Origin: SHVO01 sp041906145
GTDB lineage: Bacteria; Pseudomonadota; Alphaproteobacteria; Rhodospirillales; Rhodospirillaceae
Assembly: GCA_041906145.1 (NCBI GenBank)
Contig: JAYRJU010000002.1
Location: 434,001-498,000, forward strand
Length of the DNA: 64,000 nt
Direction: 5' to 3'
The notes below the pieces were generated by a model. It made no database searches. It was not told the DNA's origin and was given only the letters and a program-made list of their open reading frames with translations. This document shows positions 1-7,994 of the stretch, one piece after another. Both the position numbers and the translations under genes were made by a program. Numbering within the stretch: position 1 is the first letter of the stretch; every line of letters begins with the position of its first letter.

Positions 1-1482
1 GCGGTGCCGGCCAACCTTGGCGCCTACAGCGTAACGATCACTCGCGGCGAGCAGGTGCTCACCCGGATCGACGTTCCAGCTCATTATTGGTTTTCGCGTT
101 GGCGCTGGCAGTCCAGCCCCCGCCCCATCGTCGGCGATGTCGCGAAGCTCGTCGAACAGAACATGATCCCCGGCTACGACCGTTCGGCGGCGCCTAAACC
201 GGTTGTCGTTACCCTCAATGTGATGCCACTTCCGAATGGCGACTATCTCGATGTCGACATTTTGGCCCAGTTCTCCGGCGGCAACTACGCCAACGCTTCC
301 AAACTGGTCATCACAGCGCAGCAATACGTGTCTCTGAACTCCAGCTCGACCTCAAGTGCGGCCGTCAGCACCTCGTCAAGTATCTACGCGGCGATGGGTC
401 TTGCCGGCGTCACGCCGTATATGCCGAACACCGGCGAACGCAGCGACATTGGCCTCGTCACCGAGCCGCAGGCGAAGTTCATCTGCACCAGCGATGCAGC
501 TTCGCTCGATCTTTTGCGCGCTCAGGCCGAAGCCGCGGGCACGATGCCCTGGCACATGCGCGATGAAACGCAGACCGGTCCCTTCGACTTCCGGAAGTAT
601 CCGAACGCCACTTGGTACTACTCCACGAATGCGGGGTCTCCTCATGTTAAAACTGCCTCTACGCCCGTTACGCTCGACAGCGCGCACCAGCCCTCGCTGG
701 CCTACCTTCCGTATCTTCTCACGGGCGATCCGTACCACCTTGAGGACATCCAGTTTCAAGCGACCTGGAACTGGGGATCTCTGCCGGCAGCTTACCGGCC
801 CAGCATTCCGCAAGCTCGCGCGTTCGCCTGGAGCCTCCGTACACTAGCTCAGGCAGTGCGCGTGACGCCGGCCTCAACGCCATCGTGGCTGCTCCCGCAA
901 AGCTACTGGGCATCTCAACTGGCGACGACTCGCGACTGGTTCCAGAGCAATTTCGTCGAGAGCATTCGTCCGGAGCGGGCACTGTTCCGCGCCACCGCCA
1001 ATATCGATACTTCGCGCGGCGAGACCAACGCGCCGGAAGGCGCATGGGTCGATCCCTGGCAGGACGAATTTGTCGCGGCGGTCATCGGCTGGATGGTGAC
1101 CATGGGCTTCAATGACTGGCGGACAGCTTTCGACTGGATCATCGGCGGCACTATCGCGCGCACAAGCACGACTAGCGGCTGGATCCGGGCTTACGCTACG
1201 CCTTACCGCATGATCCTGCGTGCGACGAAAACGTCGCCGTTCGCGACCTCGTGGTCCGAAGCTTGGGCGCTGGAACAAAGCGTCGCGAAGGCTGTCTATA
1301 CCGACCCCAATGCTTGGGCGACGACTGACCTGACCTATCTCGCCTATACGCGCGGGGCTCTTTTCTATGCGGCCAAACTCGGTACACCGGGCGCAGCAGA
1401 AAGCTTGGCGTGGGCCACGAGTCAGCTGAAGTCACGTGGCTGGAATACAGCCTTCAAGTGGCGTCTCGGCACTGGACTTTAA
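1..1482 (+). CDS. Hypothetical protein, 5' end outside window
   Basis: The reading frame is open from base 1, and the GTG at 4 is only the first in-window start candidate, so the gene very probably begins upstream. About 493 residues are visible. The N-terminal part looks beta-rich; a Ser/Thr-rich linker lies near residues 110-128. The C-terminal two thirds are rich in Trp and aromatic residues, with the stretch HQPSLAYLPYLLTGDPYHLE near residues 225-245 followed by spaced helical segments. That pattern reminds me of (alpha/alpha)6-barrel proteins, such as polysaccharide-lyase-like or phage/exopolysaccharide-associated proteins, but no catalytic motif is certain. The next gene is convergent (stop at 1576). 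The function is unknown. Confidence 0.75.
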   Translation, partial: AVPANLGAYSVTITRGEQVLTRIDVPAHYWFSRWRWQSSPRPIVGDVAKLVEQNMIPGYDRSAAPKPVVVTLNVMPLPNGDYLDVDILAQFSGGNYANASKLVITAQQYVSLNSSSTSSAAVSTSSSIYAAMGLAGVTPYMPNTGERSDIGLVTEPQAKFICTSDAASLDLLRAQAEAAGTMPWHMRDETQTGPFDFRKYPNATWYYSTNAGSPHVKTASTPVTLDSAHQPSLAYLPYLLTGDPYHLEDIQFQATWNWGSLPAAYRPSIPQARAFAWSLRTLAQAVRVTPASTPSWLLPQSYWASQLATTRDWFQSNFVESIRPERALFRATANIDTSRGETNAPEGAWVDPWQDEFVAAVIGWMVTMGFNDWRTAFDWIIGGTIARTSTTSGWIRAYATPYRMILRATKTSPFATSWSEAWALEQSVAKAVYTDPNAWATTDLTYLAYTRGALFYAAKLGTPGAAESLAWATSQLKSRGWNTAFKWRLGTGL

Positions 1483-1575
1483 GCGCCTCTCGCGTCGCGG
1501 AGACTACAAGCCGGTCCGCGGGTATGAACGTAAGCCCTTGCGCCGGCTTGTGGTGTCTGAGACGCCGCCGGTGCG

Positions 1576-3480
1576 TTACGGCTGCCCGCCCAACATTCCG
1601 CGCTCGCTGAGCAGGGCTAATATAAGATCGGCGGCGTCTTCGGCGGAGACGCGCGACGTATCGATCCGCAGCTCGGGGGTGAGCGGCGCCTCGTAAGGCG
1701 AACTGATACCGGTGAAATTGCCGATCTCCCCGCGGCGCGCCTTCTTATACAGCCCCTTGGGGTCGCGCTTTTCGGCCTCGCTCAGCGGCGTATCCACGAA
1801 CACTTCGACGAACTCGCCCGGTTGAAGCAGGTTGCGCGCGAGTTCGCGCTCCGCCCGGAACGGGGAAATGAATGAAACCAGCACGATCAGGCCGGCGTCG
1901 ACCATGAGTTTCGCGACTTCGGCGACGCGCCGGATGTTCTCCACGCGATCGGCATCCGTGAATCCGAGATCGCGATTCAGTCCATGGCGTACGTTGTCGC
2001 CGTCCAAAAGATAGGTGTGACGCCCGAGTCCGAAGAGCTTTTTCTCCAAGGCATTGGCGATGGTGGACTTGCCCGCACCTGAGAGGCCCGTGAACCACAA
2101 AACACACGCTTTTTGGTGCTTCAAGGCGGCGCGCGCGGGTTTGTCGACCTCCACCGCTTGCCAGTGAATGTTCTCCGACCGGCGCAGAGCGAAGCGGATA
2201 AGGCCGGCGCCAACGGTGGCGTTGGTCATGCGGTCGATAACGATGAACCCGCCTGTCTCGCGGTTCTTCTCGTAGGGGTCGAACGCGATGGGGTGGGCGA
2301 GCTGAATGTTGGCAGCCGCGATCTCATTCAGCGCCAAAGTTTTCGCCGCGAGGTGTTCAAGCGTATTGACGTTGATTTTGTGCCGGATGCTGGTGACGGT
2401 CGCGGTCACCGTTTTTGTTCCGATCTTCACAAGATACGGCCGCCCGGGCAGAAGCGGTTCCTCGCTCATCCACACCACGGTGGCATTGAACTGATCCGCG
2501 ATGGCGGGCGCGTCCGGTGGAGACGCCAAAATATCACCGCGCGCGATATCGATCTCGCGGTCCAACGTTAGCGTGACCGATTGTCCTGCGGTGGCGCGGG
2601 TCAGATCCCCGTCTTGCGTGACGATACGCGCAACACGGGCCTCCTTGCCGGACGGTAGGATGCGAACCGTGTCCGCGGGATGTATTTCGCCGCTCGCGAT
2701 TGTGCCTGCGAAGCCCCGGAAATCGAGGTCGGGCCGGTTTACCCACTGCACGCACATGCGGAATGGCCCACCGCGGCCGCGATCTATGGCCTCGACGGAT
2801 TCAAGGTGCTCGGTGAGGGTGGGGCCCGCGTACCATGTCATCGTCTTGCTGCGCGCGGCGATATTGTCGCCGTTCAGCGCGGACAATGGGATCGCGGCGA
2901 CTGCCTCAACACCGATCTGGCGCGTAAAAGCCATGTAGTCCGCGCAAATCCCGTCGAACACGGCTTGGTCGTAGCCGACCAGATCCATTTTATTGATCGC
3001 GAGCACGACGTTGCGGATACCCATCAGCGAAACGAGGAACGCATGGCGACGGGTTTGGGTAAGAATGCCTTTGCGCGCGTCGACGAGGATCACGGCAAGG
3101 GCCGCGGTCGATGCGCCGGTAATCATGTTACGCGTATACTGCTCGTGGCCTGGCGTATCGGCGACGATGAAAGCCCGTTTGCCGGTCGTAAAATAGCGGT
3201 ACGCGACGTCGATAGTGATGCCCTGTTCGCGCTCGGCCGCCAAGCCGTCCATGAGAAGCGCGAAGTCCAAACCACCGCCTTGCGTTCCCACCGCCTTCGA
3301 ATCCCTTTCAAGAGCCGAAAGCTGGTCCTCGAAAACCATCTTGGAATCGTAAAGTAGGCGGCCGATCAAGGTCGATTTTCCGTCGTCCACGCTACCGCAC
3401 GTGATGAACCGCAAAAGATCCTTGCGCCGGTGGGCGTCCAAATGTTCTTCGAGTTTCTGCTCCGCCGCGGTCGGGGCCAT
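1576..3480 (-). CDS. cysNC: Bifunctional sulfate adenylyltransferase subunit 1 / adenylylsulfate kinase (CysN-CysC fusion)
   Basis: This is the GTPase subunit of ATP sulfurylase fused to APS kinase; with CysD it converts sulfate to APS and then PAPS in the cytoplasm. The N-terminal half (about residues 20-440) is an EF-Tu-like GTPase with GSVDDGKST (G1), DTPGHEQYTRN (G3) and NKMD (G4). The C-terminal 190 residues are a CysC kinase with P-loop GLSGAGKST and a LDGDNVRHGLNRDLGF segment. I place the start at the ATG at 3480, which overlaps the cysD stop (TGATG), giving 634 aa. The open frame runs further upstream to 3825, but that part is only a shadow of cysD. It is the last gene of an SDR-cysD-cysNC unit. 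The fused form is common in rhizobia and other alphaproteobacteria. Confidence 0.95.
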   Translation of the reverse strand: MAPTAAEQKLEEHLDAHRRKDLLRFITCGSVDDGKSTLIGRLLYDSKMVFEDQLSALERDSKAVGTQGGGLDFALLMDGLAAEREQGITIDVAYRYFTTGKRAFIVADTPGHEQYTRNMITGASTAALAVILVDARKGILTQTRRHAFLVSLMGIRNVVLAINKMDLVGYDQAVFDGICADYMAFTRQIGVEAVAAIPLSALNGDNIAARSKTMTWYAGPTLTEHLESVEAIDRGRGGPFRMCVQWVNRPDLDFRGFAGTIASGEIHPADTVRILPSGKEARVARIVTQDGDLTRATAGQSVTLTLDREIDIARGDILASPPDAPAIADQFNATVVWMSEEPLLPGRPYLVKIGTKTVTATVTSIRHKINVNTLEHLAAKTLALNEIAAANIQLAHPIAFDPYEKNRETGGFIVIDRMTNATVGAGLIRFALRRSENIHWQAVEVDKPARAALKHQKACVLWFTGLSGAGKSTIANALEKKLFGLGRHTYLLDGDNVRHGLNRDLGFTDADRVENIRRVAEVAKLMVDAGLIVLVSFISPFRAERELARNLLQPGEFVEVFVDTPLSEAEKRDPKGLYKKARRGEIGNFTGISSPYEAPLTPELRIDTSRVSAEDAADLILALLSERGMLGGQP

Positions 3481-4394
3481 CAGAAATAGCCCTCCTGCTT
3501 CTTCTTTTCCATCGAGGCGGCGCTGTCGTGGTCGATCATTCGTCCTTGGCGTTCGGATGTTTTCGCATCCAACATCTCGTTGATAATCGCCGGTAAGGTG
3601 TCCGCATCGCTTTCGATAGCGCCGGTCAGCGGGTAGCAGCCCAACGTCCGGAAGCGAACCTTTCTCAGCTCGGCCTTTTCGCCGGACTGAAGCGGCATGC
3701 GCGCGTCGTCCACCATGATCAATGCGCCATCGCGCCTCACGACGGGGCGTTCCTTTGCGAAGTAGAGCGGAACGACCGGGATTTTTTCCTGGTAGATGTA
3801 TTGCCACACGTCGAGCTCCGTCCAATTGGACAGAGGGAAGACGCGGATGCTTTCGCCCTTGTGAACGCGGGTATTGTATAGGCGCCAGAGTTCAGGACGC
3901 TGGTCGCGCGGATCCCACCGGTGCTGCGCGCTACGGAACGAGAAGATGCGTTCTTTGGCGCGGGACTTTTCTTCGTCGCGCCGGGCGCCCCCGAAAGCCG
4001 CGTCGAACTGCCATTTGTCCAGCGCCTGCTTAAGGGCTTGTGTCTTCATGACATCCGTATGGACGGATGACCCGTGCGAAAACGGGCCAACGCCCTGTGC
4101 GATTCCCTCCGCATTGGTGTGGACAAAAAGGTCGAGGCCAAGCTCACGCACTCGTTGATCGCGGAACGCGATCATCTCCTTGAACTTCCAAGTAGTGTCG
4201 ACGTGGAGTAGCGGGAAGGGCGGTTTGGCTGGGAAGAAGGCCTTCATCGCAAGGTGCAGCATCACGGCGCTGTCTTTGCCAATCGAATAGAGCATGACGG
4301 GCCGTTCACACTCCGCGACGACTTCCCGCAGAATATGGATGCTCTCGGCTTCCAAACGCTGAAGATTGGTGAGGTCGGGGTGTGGACCCGCCAT
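3480..4394 (-). CDS. cysD: Sulfate adenylyltransferase subunit 2
   Basis: CysD is the catalytic PP-loop subunit of ATP sulfurylase; it adenylates sulfate using ATP, driven by GTP hydrolysis in CysN. At 304 aa the length is normal for the family. The PP-loop motif SIGKDSAVMLHL lies near residues 37-48, with family stretches FPLLHVDTTWKF, AFGGARRDEEKSRAKER and FPLSNWTELDVWQYI. The stop codon overlaps the start of cysNC by one base, implying translational coupling. The upstream SDR gene ends 14 nt before this start, so the three are probably co-transcribed. Confidence 0.96.
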   Translation of the reverse strand: MAGPHPDLTNLQRLEAESIHILREVVAECERPVMLYSIGKDSAVMLHLAMKAFFPAKPPFPLLHVDTTWKFKEMIAFRDQRVRELGLDLFVHTNAEGIAQGVGPFSHGSSVHTDVMKTQALKQALDKWQFDAAFGGARRDEEKSRAKERIFSFRSAQHRWDPRDQRPELWRLYNTRVHKGESIRVFPLSNWTELDVWQYIYQEKIPVVPLYFAKERPVVRRDGALIMVDDARMPLQSGEKAELRKVRFRTLGCYPLTGAIESDADTLPAIINEMLDAKTSERQGRMIDHDSAASMEKKKQEGYF

Positions 4395-4408
4395 TCGCCC
4401 GTCCCGTC

Positions 4409-5170
4409 TTATTTCACTCCGAGATGCACGGCGCCGTCCAAGCGGATGGTGCTGCCGTTCAGCATGACGTTTTCCGCGATGGTCTGTACGAGGCGCGCGA
4501 ATTCCTGCGCCTTGCCGAGACGCTTCGGAAATAGTGTGGTCGCCGTCAGGGCTTCCACCGCCGCCGGCGGCAGGCCCGCGAACAGCGGGGTCTCGATCAA
4601 GCCGGGCGCGATGGTCACGACACGGATTCCGCTAGCGGCGAATTCACGCGCGGCCGGCAGGGTCAGGCCGATGATGCCGCCCTTGGAAGACGCATACGCG
4701 GCTTGGCCGATCTGGCCTTCGAAACCTGCGATCGACGCCGTGTTGACGATTGCGCCGCGCTCGCCCTCTTCCATCGTCTCGAGCTGCATCATATTGGCGG
4801 CGGACAGCCGCAGGATATTGAACGTGCCGATAAGATTGACTTCTATCACCTTGCGGAAAAGGGCGAGATCGTGCGGACCGTTTTTTCCAACGATCTTGGC
4901 CGCCGGCGCGATACCCGCGCAATTCACGACCAGCCGCGCGGCGCCGTGGCGGGCTTTTGCGCCTTGAAGAGCGGCCTCGGTGGAGGCGGCATCCGTGATG
5001 TCGCATGCGAAGGCGGCGCCACCGATTTCCTCGGCTACGGCTTCACAGCTTGCGGCGTTAACGTCCAGAAGCGCGACCTTTGCCCCCAGCGACGCAAGAT
5101 GGCGCGCGGTTGCCGCGCCCATGCCTGAAGCGCCGCCCGTGACGACCGCCGAAATCCCGGATATTTTCAT
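4409..5170 (-). CDS. SDR-family dehydrogenase, 17-beta-HSD10 / 3-hydroxyacyl-CoA dehydrogenase-like
   Basis: This is a 253-aa classical short-chain dehydrogenase. The NAD(P)-binding TGGASGMG motif is near residues 11-18, NCAG is in the middle, and the catalytic Ser and YASSK (Tyr-x3-Lys) lie near residues 145-165. The tail LNGSTIRLDGAVHLGVK resembles the type 10 subgroup, which oxidises short branched 3-hydroxyacyl-CoA esters (family knowledge). It precedes cysD by 14 nt in the same direction. A functional link to sulfate assimilation is not evident and may reflect shared transcription only. It is divergent from the aldo/keto reductase, with 68 bp between starts. The substrate is inferred, not shown. 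Confidence 0.88.
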   Translation of the reverse strand: MKISGISAVVTGGASGMGAATARHLASLGAKVALLDVNAASCEAVAEEIGGAAFACDITDAASTEAALQGAKARHGAARLVVNCAGIAPAAKIVGKNGPHDLALFRKVIEVNLIGTFNILRLSAANMMQLETMEEGERGAIVNTASIAGFEGQIGQAAYASSKGGIIGLTLPAAREFAASGIRVVTIAPGLIETPLFAGLPPAAVEALTATTLFPKRLGKAQEFARLVQTIAENVMLNGSTIRLDGAVHLGVK

Positions 5171-5238
5171 TATAATGTCCCTTCACTGCTCATTTCGTTC
5201 AACCACAAATGGGCGGCGACAACAAGGCGGTTTGCAGC

Positions 5239-6189
5239 ATGGAAAAGCGGCGTCTGGGCGAGTCTGAACTGCTTGTCGGCCCGCTTGCTTTCGGCGGCAA
5301 TGTGTTCGGCTGGACGGTGGACCAAAAAGCCGGATTCGAGCTCTTGGATGCATTCGTCGCAAGCGGCCTTAACCTCATCGACACCGCCGATGTCTATACG
5401 CGCTGGGCGCCCCGCGCGAAGGGCGGTGAATCCGAAACAATCATCGGCGCTTGGATGAAGGCGCGAAATAACCGCGACAAGGTCGTGATCGCCACGAAGG
5501 TAGGCATGGAGATGGGGCCACATGAAAAAGGCCTTTCCCGCCGCTGGATCACGACGGCTGTCGAGCAGTCACTGCGCCGACTGCAAACCGACTACATCGA
5601 TCTTTACCAAGCGCATACCGATGACGCGGCCATCCCGCAGGAGGAAACGGCGGATGCGTTTGCCGATTTGGTTAAGGCCGGGAAGGTACGCATCCTGGGC
5701 GCGTCGAACTTCAGCGGAGACCGGCTAACGCTTGCGCTGCAGACCAGCGCTCGCAAAGGCGTGCCGCGATACCAAACGTTACAACCCCACTATAATCTGT
5801 ACGAACGGGCCGCCTTCGAAACAGGGATTCAAGGCGTATGTGTCGCCCAAAACGTCGGTGTGATTCCCTATTATCCGCTCGCCTCGGGTTTCCTGTCAGG
5901 CAAGTATCGATCCGACGCCGATCTTGGGAAAAGCAAACGCGGCGGCGGCATGGCGAAGTATATGAACCCACGAGGCTTTCGGATTCTCGATGCGCTGGAC
6001 GAGGTGGCGCACAGCGTCAACGCTACGCCCGCGCGGGTCTCCCTCGCTTGGCTGATGCAACGGCCCGGCGTCGTCGCGCCCATCGCGAGCGTCACCTCGC
6101 GCGCGCAGCTCGAGGATATCGTGAAAGCGACGCAGCTCAAGCTGAGCACTGCTGAAACCGCATTGCTTGATCTCGCGAGCGCGCCGTGA
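5239..6189 (+). CDS. Aldo/keto reductase
   Basis: This is a 316-aa (beta/alpha)8 NADPH-dependent oxidoreductase. Expected active-site elements are visible: Asp and Tyr in LIDTADVYTRW, Lys in VVIATKVGME, and His in LYQAHTDD. The later segments IPYYPLASGFLSGKY and ARVSLAWLMQRPGVVAPI are typical of the AKR superfamily. I chose the ATG at 5239 (protein begins MEKRRLGESELLVGPLAFGG) because family members start at this point. An in-frame ATG at 5209 would add ten unlikely residues and has no visible ribosome site. The stop overlaps hemD by four bases (GTGA), so it is the first gene of an AKR-hemD-hemB unit. The substrate is unknown. Confidence 0.9.
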   Translation: MEKRRLGESELLVGPLAFGGNVFGWTVDQKAGFELLDAFVASGLNLIDTADVYTRWAPRAKGGESETIIGAWMKARNNRDKVVIATKVGMEMGPHEKGLSRRWITTAVEQSLRRLQTDYIDLYQAHTDDAAIPQEETADAFADLVKAGKVRILGASNFSGDRLTLALQTSARKGVPRYQTLQPHYNLYERAAFETGIQGVCVAQNVGVIPYYPLASGFLSGKYRSDADLGKSKRGGGMAKYMNPRGFRILDALDEVAHSVNATPARVSLAWLMQRPGVVAPIASVTSRAQLEDIVKATQLKLSTAETALLDLASAP

Positions 6190-6908
6190 ACGGCGTCATC
6201 GTTAATATAAGGCCTGAGAATTATCGCGAACGGTTTCATCAAGCCTTTGCGCCGATCGGCTGGCAAATCGTTGATTCCCCTGTTCTTGTCCCGGAATCCC
6301 TGCACAAACCTTTGCCGGACGCGCAAGGTTACGATGCCGTGATTTTTACCAGCCAAGTCGCCGTCGACGCTTTACGCGAATCGCGCGACTGGCACGAAAA
6401 AATAGCCTACGCCGTTGGCCCGGCGACGGCTGAGTCCGCGCGGCGCGCGGGTTTTTCCAACACCGTCCAGACGGGGCTCGACGCCAAGGACCTTGCGGCT
6501 TTTATCACATCGGCGCGATTCAAGCGGGCGTTCTATCCGTCGGCCGAGGATGTCAGCGCCGACATCTCATTGGACGATCCGCTGCGGATCCACAGACTGC
6601 CGGTTTACCGCATGTCGCCAAGCCTTGGGCTGACGGATGAATTTGTCACGGTCGTACGGGCGGGGCGTCCCGCGGTCGTGCCGCTGTTTTCCCGGCGCAG
6701 CGCACAAGCCTTGGAAAGGCTATTGCGGGATGCCGGAATGACGGCCCAAAACACCCAGTTATCTGCGGTGTCCATTAGCGCGGACGTGCTCGCACAGGAC
6801 ACAGGGCCTTGGCAGCGGCGGGCTGTTGCTGATAAGCCCACATTGGAAGCCGTTGTTACGAAAACAATGGCCGTAGTCGCAATCATGACTTCCGAGGCGC
6901 TTCGATGA
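6186..6908 (+). CDS. hemD: Uroporphyrinogen-III synthase
   Basis: HemD closes and inverts ring D of hydroxymethylbilane to make uroporphyrinogen III in tetrapyrrole synthesis. The 240-aa protein is divergent, as this family always is. It carries the signature order IVNIRPE at the N-terminus, GYDAVIFTSQVAVDAL near residue 50, YAVGPATAESARRAGF near residue 78 and VPLFSRRSAQALERLL near residue 160. It starts at a GTG overlapping the preceding stop, and its own stop overlaps the hemB ATG (ATGA). Immediate linkage to hemB supports the assignment, which rests on pattern plus context rather than strong sequence identity. Confidence 0.85.
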   Translation: MNGVIVNIRPENYRERFHQAFAPIGWQIVDSPVLVPESLHKPLPDAQGYDAVIFTSQVAVDALRESRDWHEKIAYAVGPATAESARRAGFSNTVQTGLDAKDLAAFITSARFKRAFYPSAEDVSADISLDDPLRIHRLPVYRMSPSLGLTDEFVTVVRAGRPAVVPLFSRRSAQALERLLRDAGMTAQNTQLSAVSISADVLAQDTGPWQRRAVADKPTLEAVVTKTMAVVAIMTSEALR

Positions 6909-7912
6909 CCAGCTTTGGACCGGCCCGATCCTTTCCGGCAACACGCTTGCGGCGTGTGCGCGCCGACGCCTGGCGCCGCCGCCTGATTCGCGAGACGGCG
7001 GTCACGGCTGACGACCTGATCCTTCCGCTCTTCATCATCGACGGTGAAAACGTCACGGAGCCGGTGACGAGTCTTCCCGGAGTTTCCCGGGTTTCCATCG
7101 ACCGCGCCGTAGCCGTTGCGCGTGAAGCCCACGCGCTTGGAATCCCCGCGCTGGCTCTGTTTCCCGTCACCGATAAGAAGCTCAAGAACCCTCAAGGCAG
7201 CGAAGCGCTCAACCCGAAGAATCTTCTTTGCCGCGCCGTCCGTACCATTAAGGCCGAGGTTCCGGATATCGGCCTTATCTGCGACGTCGCGCTCGATCCC
7301 TATACCGATCACGGCCATGATGGTTTGTTTATCGATGGAGACGTCGCCAACGACGCGACCGTAGATATCCTTGTGAAGCAGGCGCTCATCCTTGCCGATG
7401 CCGGCTGCGATGTCGTGGCGCCATCCGACATGATGGACGGACGCATCGGCGCTATCCGTGCGGCGCTGGAGAAGGGTGGGTTCGTCAACACCATGATCCT
7501 GTCCTACGCCGTGAAATATGCGTCGGCGTTCTACGGCCCATTTCGTGACGCCGTCGGTTCGTCAGGCGCTCTAGGTGCGAAGGGCAAACACACTTATCAG
7601 ATGGATGCGGCGAACGTTGACGAGGCGTTGCGTGAAGCCTCCACCGACGTCACCGAAGGTGCCGACCTCATCATGGTCAAACCGGGCATGCCGTACCTAG
7701 ATGTCATCGCCGCCGTGAAGAGAGAGGTAAATGTGCCGGTGCTGGCGTATCAGGTCAGCGGCGAGTACGCGATGATCGCCGTTGCCGCCGCGGCTGGCGC
7801 TTTCGATCGGCTGGCCGCTTTCCAGGAATCGCTGCTGGCGTTCAAGCGGGCCGGCGCGTCCGCCGTCCTTACATATGCCGCGATGGACATCGCACGCGCG
7901 CTCAAAAAATAA
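6905..7912 (+). CDS. hemB: Delta-aminolevulinic acid dehydratase (porphobilinogen synthase)
   Basis: HemB condenses two 5-aminolevulinate molecules to porphobilinogen in the cytosol. The protein is 335 aa. The metal-site segment reads DVALDPYTDHGHDG, with Asp in place of the three Cys of the zinc enzyme, so this is the magnesium-dependent alphaproteobacterial type. The two Schiff-base lysines are in YAVKYASAFYGPFRDA and MVKPGMPYLD. It is translationally coupled to hemD (ATGA overlap). An AT-rich stretch follows the stop, with the palindrome AATAATATTATT spanning it, and the next gene begins about 80 nt further on. Confidence 0.97.
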   Translation: MTSFGPARSFPATRLRRVRADAWRRRLIRETAVTADDLILPLFIIDGENVTEPVTSLPGVSRVSIDRAVAVAREAHALGIPALALFPVTDKKLKNPQGSEALNPKNLLCRAVRTIKAEVPDIGLICDVALDPYTDHGHDGLFIDGDVANDATVDILVKQALILADAGCDVVAPSDMMDGRIGAIRAALEKGGFVNTMILSYAVKYASAFYGPFRDAVGSSGALGAKGKHTYQMDAANVDEALREASTDVTEGADLIMVKPGMPYLDVIAAVKREVNVPVLAYQVSGEYAMIAVAAAAGAFDRLAAFQESLLAFKRAGASAVLTYAAMDIARALKK

Positions 7913-7994
7913 TATTATTTCAAATAGATAGATATGTCGGTTGGGAGCGGGCTACGTAAACTCCCCTACAGACCGTGCGGCATGATCGGGTAGA

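Noticed and set aside
7913..7994. Possible riboswitch or regulatory RNA between hemB and the hybrid kinase
   Set aside because: The gap is only 82 nt, with an AT-rich tail after hemB and no recognisable conserved aptamer pattern.
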